9,634 nucleotides of DNA from Propionibacteriaceae bacterium (GTDB lineage: Bacteria; Actinomycetota; Actinomycetes; Propionibacteriales; Propionibacteriaceae): assembly GCA_027346035.1 (NCBI GenBank), contig DAIESZ010000047.1, positions 1 to 9,634 on the forward strand, given 5' to 3'. Below are positions 1 through 5,449 of the stretch, piece by piece. The notes beneath the pieces were generated by a model. The model made no database searches, was not told the DNA's origin, and was given only the letters and a program-made list of their open reading frames with translations. Position 1 is the stretch's first letter. Every line of letters begins with the position of its first letter. The position numbers and the translations under genes were made by a program.

Positions 1-91
1 GGTGGAACTGCTGATCACGGCCCGGCAGGTGCGATCCTCCCGCTCCACCTGATCACCGGTTCCCGGCGACCACCGACCGGATTCCGCCAGC

Positions 92-108
92 GGTGGGCGG
101 CGCCCACC
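92..108. repeat. 8-bp-arm palindrome upstream of the hemerythrin gene
   Basis: GGTGGGCG (92-99) and CGCCCACC (101-108) are perfect reverse complements around a single G. The palindrome ends 26 bases before the hemerythrin start codon. It could be a regulator-binding site or leader hairpin of that gene, or the terminator of a gene lying left of the window; there is no T-tract to favour the last. The rest of 1-134 holds no recognisable gene. Confidence 0.5.
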
Positions 109-134
109 CGACACCTCCGATGATAGGACACCGC

Positions 135-758
135 ATGGACATCTGCGAGATCATCCTCGACCAGCACCACCAGCAGCGCAGGCTGTTCGCCGCGCTCGAG
201 GAGTTCCCCCGCGACGACCTCGACGGCCTGGCGGCCATCTGGCGTCAGCTCGAGACGCTGCTCGAACTGCACGCCGAGGCCGAGGAACGCTACTACTACC
301 CCGAACTCGTGAAGATCGGCACCGGGGCGGCCGACGCCGAGAGCAACGTCGAGCAGATCGGGGACGCGCTGAAGGACCACAACGAGTTGCGGGACGCGAT
401 CGGGCGGGTGCGCGAGGCGCCGACGGGCTCGGAGGCATGGTGGACCGCCGTGATCGACGCCAACACGACCAACAGCGACCACATGGCCGAGGAGGAACGC
501 CAGGACCTGGCCGACTTCCGCCAGCAGGCCAGCCTGGAGTTGCGCCACGAGCTGGCCGTCCGCTTCCTCAAGCACGTCGCCCAGCACCAGGGTGAACGGG
601 TGACGGCCGAGAACGTGGATCCGGAGGACTACATCGACGACGCCGCGATGTCCCCGCGGAGCGACGCCGAACTCGCGGCCTCGGACAAGAAGGCCGAGCA
701 GACCCCGATGCGCTCCTCGGACGATCCCGACCCGTCGATCAAGGCGTCCGACGCCTGA
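135..758 (+). CDS. Hemerythrin HHE-domain protein
   Basis: A 207-residue soluble protein of the hemerythrin/HHE cation-binding family, a four-helix bundle that normally holds a di-iron centre and serves in oxygen, nitric oxide or iron sensing, binding or detoxification. Candidate metal ligands are seen at H11/H12, H46 with E50 (H-x3-E, followed by YYYPEL), H82 in KDHNEL, and H116 with E120 (H-x3-E in HMAEEE). This is the expected spacing of the fold over about residues 5-150. Residues from about 155 to the end form a hydrophilic, charged tail with no signal peptide or membrane segment. The ATG at 135 is preferred over in-frame GTG 93 and ATG 120 because AGGA (125-128) sits 6 bases upstream of it. 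The gene converges on dciA and shares its terminator. Its exact role cannot be told from sequence, and it is not a usual member of the gyrase locus. Confidence 0.82.
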   Translation: MDICEIILDQHHQQRRLFAALEEFPRDDLDGLAAIWRQLETLLELHAEAEERYYYPELVKIGTGAADAESNVEQIGDALKDHNELRDAIGRVREAPTGSEAWWTAVIDANTTNSDHMAEEERQDLADFRQQASLELRHELAVRFLKHVAQHQGERVTAENVDPEDYIDDAAMSPRSDAELAASDKKAEQTPMRSSDDPDPSIKASDA

Positions 759-760
759 CC

Positions 761-772
761 GGGAGGCCTCCC
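761..772. repeat. 12-base perfect palindrome after the hemerythrin stop
   Basis: GGGAGGCCTCCC is fully self-complementary and begins 2 bases after the hemerythrin stop codon, just before the larger hairpin at 779-824. It may add to termination, but without a loop it is a weak RNA hairpin and could be chance in GC-rich DNA. Confidence 0.3.
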
Positions 773-778
773 CGACGG

Positions 779-824
779 AACGTTCGACGTTTTCCCGCGA
801 CTACGGGGGAAAACGTCGAACGTT
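779..824. terminator. Bidirectional terminator between hemerythrin gene and dciA
   Basis: Left arm AACGTTCGACGTTTTCCC (779-796) and right arm GGGAAAACGTCGAACGTT (807-824) form a perfect 18-bp stem with a 10-base loop. It lies in the 81-base gap between two converging stop codons (758 on +, 840 on -), so it can end transcription from both sides. There is no clear U-run on either side, which is common for actinobacterial stem-type terminators. Confidence 0.75.
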
Positions 825-839
825 GATGTGTCGTGGCCG

Positions 840-1430
840 TCACCCGTAGGTGTCGCGTGGCCCGCGGCCGTCACGGACGCTGCGGCGTCCGTGCTTCCAG
901 CTCGGCGCCTGCGGCCCGACGACCACGACCCGGGTGACCGAACCGTCGCCGAGGCGGCGATTGAGCTCGGCGACCAGCTGTGGCGCCAGCGAGCGAAGCG
1001 ACATGGCCCAGGTGGTCGAGTCGCAGCGCACGGTGACGATGCGGTCCTCGAACGCCTCCACCCGCGAGTGGCTCGCGTTCACCTCCCCGACCAGGTCGGG
1101 CCAGCGTTCCAGCAGCGCCCGGGCGGTCAGCTGGGTCGACCAGCCGCGCTCGGACACCAGCCGGTCGAACAGGTCGCCGACCAGTTGGGGGTCACGCTGG
1201 TCGGGTCCGGGGCCCGACCAGTCCGACGTCACCGGCCGTGGGCGTGCGCGCGGACGCCGGGTGACCCCCCGTGGCGGGGGCAGCGGGCTGTTGCGGGTCT
1301 GGTTCGCGATCAGCGCGGCGAGGTCGAGCCCCTCGGGATCGTGGTCGAGGGCCACCGGCCCGTCGGCCTCGTCCGGCGCGTAGGGGTCCGATTCGGGCAG
1401 GGCGTCGGGATCGTCGGGGTCACTGCCCAT
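840..1430 (-). CDS. dciA: DUF721 / DciA-type DnaB helicase-associated protein
   Basis: A 196-residue protein with a DUF721 (DciA) domain. DciA is the widespread, ancestral partner that helps load or operate the replicative helicase DnaB in bacteria lacking DnaC/DnaI; the mycobacterial relative is encoded beside recF. The domain covers roughly residues 78-175: a conserved WSTQLTARALLERWPDLVGE stretch, then a strand-rich part with the typical STTWAMSLRSL motif (W near the centre) and a closing VTRVVVVG strand. The first 70 residues are acidic then Pro/Arg-rich and probably disordered; the C-terminal tail is basic. The ATG at 1430 is chosen over a longer frame opening at 1487 because GGAGGAGG lies just upstream and the protein then begins MGSDPD. 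Its start overlaps the recF stop by 11 bases, implying translational coupling in a recF-dciA operon. It ends at the shared hairpin 779-824. Confidence 0.85.
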   Translation of the reverse strand: MGSDPDDPDALPESDPYAPDEADGPVALDHDPEGLDLAALIANQTRNSPLPPPRGVTRRPRARPRPVTSDWSGPGPDQRDPQLVGDLFDRLVSERGWSTQLTARALLERWPDLVGEVNASHSRVEAFEDRIVTVRCDSTTWAMSLRSLAPQLVAELNRRLGDGSVTRVVVVGPQAPSWKHGRRSVRDGRGPRDTYG

Positions 1431-2676
1431 GGACGCCCACCTCCTCCGCTGCCCCGCCCGTCGGCTGCACGCCGATCGGATCATCATGCACCGTTGCGTC
1501 GTCGGCGGGCTCGCCGGCGTCCAGCGGACCGACCCTGCCGTCGCGCACCGCGAACCGCCGGACGCCGGAGGCGTGCGTCAGGGTGTCGGGGATGTCCTCC
1601 TCGACCGCGGCGGTGACGAGCACCTGTTCGGCGCCGACCACCGCGTCGGCGAGCCGCTGGCGGCGGGTGACGTCGAGCTCGGCGAACACGTCGTCGAGCA
1701 CGAGCACGGGCGAGATCCCATCGTCGCGGAGCAGATCGAACTGCCCGAGCCGTAAGGCAAGGGCCAACGACCAGCTCTCGCCGTGGCTCGCGTAACCCTT
1801 CGCCGGCAGGCTTCCGATGGTGAGTGTGACGTCGTCGCGGTGCGGGCCGACGAGGCTCACGCCACGGGCCAGTTCGTCTCGTCGCCGCTCCTGCATGAGT
1901 TGCAGCATCCCCGCGCGCAGGGCGTCCCGGTCGGCCGGGTGTCCGAGGGGTGAGGGCAGCGGCAGCGACGTGCGGTATTCGGCGTCGGCGACGTTGCGTA
2001 CCGGTGCGATCGTCGCGTAGGCGCGCGCCGCGAGCGGCATGAGGTCGGCGAGCGTGTCGAGGCGTGCGGCCAGAAGTTCCGCGCCGACGCCGGCCAGTTG
2101 GTCGCTCCATACGTCGAGGGTCGACTCGGCGTCGGCACCCGCGTCGCGTATCGACCGGCCCGACATCGACTTCAACAGCGAGTTGCGCTGCTTGAGCACC
2201 TTGTCGTAGTCGGAGCGCACGCCCGCCATCCGCGGCCAGCGGCTCACCACGAGCGCGTCGAGGAACGCGCGCCGGTCGGACGGCTCACCCTTGACGATCG
2301 CGAGGTCCTCCGGCGAGAACAGGACACAGCGCAGCACCCCGGCCAACTCGCTGGTGCGGGTCAGGGCCGACTTGTTGATCCTGGCCCGGTTCGCGCGTCC
2401 GACGTTGATCTCGATCTCGAGCAGCAACTGGCGGTCGTCGTCGGCCGACGCCTGCACCCTCGCCCGGACGATCGCTTGAGTCTCCCCGGCCCGCACCAGC
2501 GGCAGGTCGTTCGACACCCGGTGACTCGAGAGCGTGGCGAGGTATTCGACCGCCTCGACGAGGTTGGTCTTGCCCTGGCCGTTGCGGCCGACGAAGATCG
2601 TGACCCCGGCCCCCAGAGGCACGTCGGCGCTCGCGTAGGAGCGGAATCCGCTCACCGTGAGGTGGTCGACGAACAT
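1420..2676 (-). CDS. recF: DNA replication and repair protein RecF
   Basis: A 418-residue SMC-like ATPase that binds gapped duplex DNA and, with RecO and RecR, helps RecA displace SSB at stalled forks and gaps. Visible motifs are Walker A GRNGQGKT (residues 30-37) following the N-terminal FVDHLTVSGFRSY strand, the ABC signature-type SLVGPHRDDV (274-283), and Walker B VLVLDDVFAELD ending at D335, with D328/D329 and E333 as the metal and catalytic acids. The ATPase core is complete. The last 35-40 residues are a low-complexity acidic extension whose end overlaps the dciA start. Upstream there is only a weak AGG as ribosome site, and a TAGGCT hexamer spaced for transcription to begin at the ATG itself, so a leaderless message is plausible. 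recF is divergent from gyrB and is not adjacent to dnaN, unlike the usual actinobacterial arrangement. Confidence 0.95.
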   Translation of the reverse strand: MFVDHLTVSGFRSYASADVPLGAGVTIFVGRNGQGKTNLVEAVEYLATLSSHRVSNDLPLVRAGETQAIVRARVQASADDDRQLLLEIEINVGRANRARINKSALTRTSELAGVLRCVLFSPEDLAIVKGEPSDRRAFLDALVVSRWPRMAGVRSDYDKVLKQRNSLLKSMSGRSIRDAGADAESTLDVWSDQLAGVGAELLAARLDTLADLMPLAARAYATIAPVRNVADAEYRTSLPLPSPLGHPADRDALRAGMLQLMQERRRDELARGVSLVGPHRDDVTLTIGSLPAKGYASHGESWSLALALRLGQFDLLRDDGISPVLVLDDVFAELDVTRRQRLADAVVGAEQVLVTAAVEEDIPDTLTHASGVRRFAVRDGRVGPLDAGEPADDATVHDDPIGVQPTGGAAEEVGVHGQ

Positions 2677-2682
2677 CGGGCC

Positions 2683-2688
2683 AGCCTA
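2683..2688 (-). promoter_or_regulatory. Candidate -10 of a leaderless recF promoter
   Basis: Read on the minus strand, TAGGCT (TANNNT) is followed by GGCCCG and then the recF ATG. This places the expected +1 on the A of the start codon at 2676. No good -35 hexamer is visible 16-19 bases further upstream, which weakens the call; a conserved -10 alone is common at actinobacterial leaderless promoters. Confidence 0.35.
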
Positions 2689-2703
2689 CCGAGGGTCGTA
2701 CGC

Positions 2704-2734
2704 CGCACCGGCGTCCGGACGCCGCGTCGGTGCG
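2704..2734. repeat. Nested palindrome upstream of recF
   Basis: GGCGTCCGGACGCC (2710-2723) is a perfect 14-base palindrome. It is flanked by CGCACCG (2704-2710) and CGGTGCG (2728-2734), a 7-bp inverted repeat sharing one base with the inner one. It sits about 30-60 bases upstream of the recF start, across where a -35 element would be, so it is a possible operator. GC-rich DNA produces such palindromes by chance more often than average. Confidence 0.4.
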
Positions 2735-2883
2735 CCCGAGGCCCCCGAGACGGTCGATACCCATCCGTGGGGAGGGGGTGCGGTCTGCACCTTCGTCGTC
2801 TCAGAATGCGCTCCAGGGCCCGATTTCACGCATTGGCGGTTGCGCCACGCCCACCATGGAACGGGCCGCCGACGCGAATGGGC

Positions 2884-2889
2884 TAGAAT
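2884..2889 (+). promoter_or_regulatory. Candidate gyrB promoter -10 (TAGAAT)
   Basis: TAGAAT matches the TATAAT consensus at five of six positions and stands out in very GC-rich surroundings. Transcription would begin near 2896, giving a leader of about 90 bases before gyrB. No recognisable -35 is present 16-18 bases upstream, so strength may depend on supercoiling or on a protein binding the overlapping dyad. Confidence 0.45.
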
Positions 2890-2909
2890 TCGGGGGTACG
2901 CGGAATTCT
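2885..2909. promoter_or_regulatory. Inverted repeat overlapping the gyrB -10
   Basis: AGAATTC (2885-2891) and GAATTCT (2903-2909) are perfect reverse complements separated by 11 bases, a centre-to-centre distance of 18. The left half lies inside the TAGAAT hexamer and the right half falls just after the predicted start of transcription. This is typical operator geometry, though no binding protein can be named. Confidence 0.4.
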
Positions 2910-2985
2910 GACGCAGCCGGCACCGAAGCCCGTCACGGCCACGCCACCGACTGATCGGGGTTCCGCACGGTCATGTGAAGGAGAC

Positions 2986-5064
2986 ATGGTGGCTCAAGAG
3001 CCGATCGACCCCGAGGTCGACAACCCGTTCGACCTCACCGACGATAACCCCTACCCCGACGACGACAGCAGCGTGTTCGAGCTGTCGAGCAGTATCGGCA
3101 CCGACCATCACGTCGAGGCCAACAACTACGACGCCGGTCAGATCCAGGTGCTCGAGGGACTCGAGGCGGTGCGCAAGCGTCCGGGCATGTACATCGGCTC
3201 CACCGGCGAGCGCGGCCTGCACCACCTCGTCCAGGAGATCGTCGACAACTCCATCGACGAGGCGCTGGCAGGCTACTGCGACCGCATCCTCGTCGAACTG
3301 CTCGCCGACGGAGGCTGCCGGGTCACCGACAACGGACGCGGGATCCCCGTCAAGGAACACCCGATCGAGAAGATCCCCACGGTCACCCTCGTGCTCACCG
3401 TGCTGCACGCGGGCGGCAAGTTCGGCACCGGCGGCTACAAGGTCTCCGGCGGTCTCCACGGCGTCGGCTCGTCGGTGGTCAACGCCCTGTCCGACCTGTT
3501 CGTGGTCGACGTGCTCCGCGACGGATACCGCTGGCACCAGGAGTTCCGGCTCGGCACGCCCACCACCGAACTGGTGCGGATGGAGGCGTCCGAGGAGACC
3601 GGCACGATCGTCACGTTCTATCCCGGGCGCGACATCTTCGAGACCACCGACTTCAGCTACGAGACCCTGGCCGCCCGGTTCCGCGAGATGGCCTTCCTCA
3701 ACAAGGGCCTGGCGATCGACATCGTCGACCTCCGCGACGGTCACGTCGACGACGACGGCGAGCCGTTGCACGACAGCTACCTCTACCAGGATGGCCTGAT
3801 CGACTACGTCAAGTACCTCAACGCGAGCCGCGAGGTGCTGCATCCGACGGTCATCGACGTCGAGGCGATGTCGACCGAGCAGGGCATCAGCGTCGAGATC
3901 GCGCTGCAGTGGAACATGACGTTCAACTCCTCGGTGCACACCTTCGCCAACACCATCAACACCCACGAGGGCGGCACCCACGAAGAGGGGTTCCGCGCGG
4001 CGCTCACCAACACCGTCAACCGGTGGGGCGAGAACTGGGGCCTGATCAAGAAGCGCGACGACCGCGTGTCGGGCGACGACATCCGTGAGGGCCTCACCGC
4101 GATCGTGTCGGTCAAGCTGGCAGAACCCCAGTTCGAGGGTCAGACCAAGACGAAGCTCGGTAACACCGAGGCCCGCTCGTTCGTGCAGAAGGTCGTCAAC
4201 GAGCGGCTCGGCGACTGGTTCGAGCAGCACCCCGACGAGGGCAAGATGATCGTCCGCAAGTCGCAGGCCGCGGCCACCGCCCGGATCGCGGCCCGCCGCG
4301 CCCGTGACATCGCCCGCAACCGCAAGGGACTTCTCGGACGTGGCAACCTTCCCGGCAAGCTGTCCGACTGCTCGTCGAACCGCCCCGAGGAATGCGAGGT
4401 GTTCATCGTCGAGGGCGACTCCGCCGGCGGTTCGGCCAAGGGTGGACGCGATCCGCGCACTCAGGCGATCCTCCCCATCCGCGGCAAGATCCTCAACGTC
4501 GAGAAGGCCCGCCTCGACAAGATCCTCCAGAACAAGGAGGTCGAGGCGATCATCAATGCGCTCGGCACCGGCGTCCAGGAGGACTTCGACCTCGACAAGC
4601 TGCGATATCACAAGATCGTGCTGATGGCCGACGCCGACGTTGACGGCGCCCACATCCGCACCCTGCTGCTCACGCTGCTGTTCCGGTTCATGAGGCCCCT
4701 CATCGACCACGGCCACATCTACCTCGCCCAGCCGCCGCTGTTCCGGCTCCGCTGGACCAACTCCCCCCACGAGCTCGCCTACAACGACGCCGAGCGCGAC
4801 ATGCTGCGCGACGAGGGCGTGGCGTCCGGGAAGAAGCTGCCGAGCGTCAACCCGATCCAGCGTTACAAGGGCCTTGGTGAGATGGATGCCTCCGACCTCT
4901 GGGACACCACCATGGACCCCGAGGGCCGGATCCTGCTCCAGGTCACCCTCGAGGACGCCGCCCGCGCCGACGAAATGTTCTCGGTGCTCATGGGCGAGAA
5001 CGTCGAACAGCGCCGCCACTTCATCCAACGCAACGCCAAGGACGTCCGTTTCCTCGACATCTAG
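2986..5064 (+). CDS. gyrB: DNA gyrase subunit B
   Basis: The 692-residue ATPase subunit of DNA gyrase (type IIA topoisomerase), which partners GyrA to introduce negative supercoils. The GHKL ATPase region shows EIVDN (E84, N88), VTDNGRG (D115 to G119) and the GLHGVG nucleotide loop. The transducer region follows, with the QTKTKLGN lysine-containing motif. The TOPRIM domain shows EGDSAGG (E476 to G482) and DADVDG with metal-binding D549, D551 and D553. The C-terminal QRYKGLGEM and the terminal [11 protein letters not shown] are intact. The first 40 or so residues are an acidic extension absent from shorter GyrBs. AAGGAG (2978-2983) is only 2 bases from ATG 2986 but 5 from the next codon, GTG 2989, so translation may really begin at GTG. 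gyrA follows after an unusually long 385-base spacer, so the two may be transcribed separately. No large insertion like that of E. coli GyrB is present. Confidence 0.97.
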   Translation: MVAQEPIDPEVDNPFDLTDDNPYPDDDSSVFELSSSIGTDHHVEANNYDAGQIQVLEGLEAVRKRPGMYIGSTGERGLHHLVQEIVDNSIDEALAGYCDRILVELLADGGCRVTDNGRGIPVKEHPIEKIPTVTLVLTVLHAGGKFGTGGYKVSGGLHGVGSSVVNALSDLFVVDVLRDGYRWHQEFRLGTPTTELVRMEASEETGTIVTFYPGRDIFETTDFSYETLAARFREMAFLNKGLAIDIVDLRDGHVDDDGEPLHDSYLYQDGLIDYVKYLNASREVLHPTVIDVEAMSTEQGISVEIALQWNMTFNSSVHTFANTINTHEGGTHEEGFRAALTNTVNRWGENWGLIKKRDDRVSGDDIREGLTAIVSVKLAEPQFEGQTKTKLGNTEARSFVQKVVNERLGDWFEQHPDEGKMIVRKSQAAATARIAARRARDIARNRKGLLGRGNLPGKLSDCSSNRPEECEVFIVEGDSAGGSAKGGRDPRTQAILPIRGKILNVEKARLDKILQNKEVEAIINALGTGVQEDFDLDKLRYHKIVLMADADVDGAHIRTLLLTLLFRFMRPLIDHGHIYLAQPPLFRLRWTNSPHELAYNDAERDMLRDEGVASGKKLPSVNPIQRYKGLGEMDASDLWDTTMDPEGRILLQVTLEDAARADEMFSVLMGENVEQRRHFIQRNAKDVRFLDI

Positions 5065-5069
5065 CGCTG

Positions 5070-5141
5070 TTCATCGCAAGGGGACGTGCCCCCTTGCAAC
5101 CCCCCGCCCGTCGGCACACCGGCGCTGCTCCCGCAGCACCT
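5070..5141. repeat. 72-base tandem repeat, copy 1
   Basis: This unit runs from TTCATCGC to CAGCACCT and recurs 77 bases later with only four substitutions, the copies being separated by ACAAC. It contains a hairpin with arms at 5076-5084 and 5089-5097 (8 paired bases plus one A-C mismatch next to the CGTG loop), the core GCAACCCCCCGCCCG, and a small hairpin GCTGC-TCCC-GCAGC at 5124-5137. It begins just after the gyrB stop, so it may also end gyrB transcription. Confidence 0.8.
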
Positions 5142-5146
5142 ACAAC

Positions 5147-5218
5147 TTCATCGCTAGGGGGCGTGCCCCCTAGCAACCCCCCGCCCGTCGGCGCACCGGC
5201 GCTGCTCCCGCAGCACCT
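5147..5218. repeat. 72-base tandem repeat, copy 2
   Basis: This copy has a perfect 9-bp hairpin: GCTAGGGGG (5153-5161), loop CGTG, CCCCCTAGC (5166-5174). Compared with copy 1, A-T at the third pair (5078/5095) has become T-A (5155/5172), and the A-C mismatch (5084/5089) has become G-C (5161/5166). The fourth difference, A5116 to G5193, lies outside that stem. The second small hairpin is unchanged at 5201-5214. Confidence 0.8.
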
Positions 5219-5244
5219 GCCTCCGGGCATCGGAACGGCGTCAC

Positions 5245-5300
5245 ACAACTGAATCCCCAGGGGCACCCCCGCAACCCCCGCCCGGCCCCCTACAACTCCA
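5245..5300. repeat. Degenerate third copy of the spacer repeat
   Basis: ACAACT, a run of GGGGC-AC-CCCC, and GCAACCCCCGCCCG (5271-5284, one C shorter than in the two good copies) appear in the same order as in the 72-base units. They are followed by TACAACT again at 5291-5297, as after copy 1. This looks like the eroded remnant of another unit; alignment by eye only. Confidence 0.4.
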
Positions 5301-5321
5301 CACCGCGAAATGGCGCACCGC

Positions 5322-5327
5322 TTGACA
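5322..5327 (+). promoter_or_regulatory. Candidate gyrA promoter -35 (TTGACA)
   Basis: An exact TTGACA lies 122 bases before the gyrA start, in the first non-repetitive part of the spacer. The expected -10 region (about 5343-5352) has no TANNNT hexamer, so this is only half a promoter. A 5-bp inverted repeat ACCCC/GGGGT (5331-5335, 5345-5349) occupies the spacer between the two elements. Confidence 0.3.
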
Positions 5328-5379
5328 ATCACCCCTCTCCAGACGGGGTCCGTGTCAGGTGAGGTCAGTTTCGCAGACA

Positions 5380-5403
5380 CCGGCGGTCCGACAGGGCCGC
5401 CGG
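5380..5403 (+). promoter_or_regulatory. 10-bp hairpin in the gyrA leader
   Basis: CCGGCGGTCC (5380-5389) pairs with GGGCCGCCGG (5394-5403), nine Watson-Crick pairs plus one U-G wobble, closed by a GACA tetraloop. It ends 46 bases before the gyrA ATG and has no following U-run, so it looks more like a stabilising or regulatory leader element than a terminator. Confidence 0.45.
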
Positions 5404-5449
5404 ACGCAGCACCCGCACCACCCCAGGTTCGACACGTGAGAAGGATGCG

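Larger units (their letters stand above)
2677..2985. other. Divergent recF-gyrB control region, non-coding
   Basis: These 309 bases separate the divergently read recF and gyrB genes and contain no convincing gene on either strand. The recF-proximal part holds the leaderless-type -10 and the nested palindrome. The gyrB-proximal part holds a TAGAAT hexamer inside an AGAATTC/GAATTCT dyad, then a leader of about 90 bases. A small hairpin GGTGC-N5-GCACC (2777-2791) and TGGCG-N4-CGCCA (2834-2847) lie between. I see no cluster of DnaA boxes, so this is not an obvious oriC. Confidence 0.6.
5065..5449. other. gyrB-gyrA spacer with tandem repeats and gyrA leader
   Basis: No gene is visible in these 385 bases. 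In order it contains two near-identical 72-base repeats with strong hairpins starting 6 bases after the gyrB stop, a region of degenerate repeat remains (about 5245-5300), a TTGACA hexamer at 5322-5327, a 10-bp hairpin at 5380-5403, and the gyrA ribosome site GAGAAGG (5438-5444). The arrangement suggests termination or attenuation after gyrB followed by a separate gyrA promoter. Confidence 0.65.

Noticed and set aside
1..52. Possible 3' end of a gene reading into the window (frame 2, stop at 50-52)
   Set aside because: Only 16 codons are visible, with no recognisable residues, and another frame stays open to 123; neither can be supported.
776..824. SOS (LexA-type) box suggested by GAACGTTC in the hairpin arms
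   Set aside because: The half-sites GAAC and GTTC have no 4-base spacer, and the site is between two gene ends rather than at a promoter.
828..2886. Plus-strand open frames opposite dciA and recF
   Set aside because: They lie antisense to well-supported genes, and their products are Arg/Pro/Ala-rich low-complexity sequence.
2677..2985. Possible oriC, because recF, dciA and gyrB are normally near the origin
   Set aside because: No cluster of TTGTCCACA-like boxes or AT-rich unwinding stretch is seen here or in the gyrB-gyrA spacer. An isolated TGTGGATGA near 8685 is inside the DUF3566 gene.
5065..5300. CRISPR array or transposon end in the repeat region
   Set aside because: There are only two full repeats with a 5-base spacer, no transposase and no cas genes; the units are hairpin elements.
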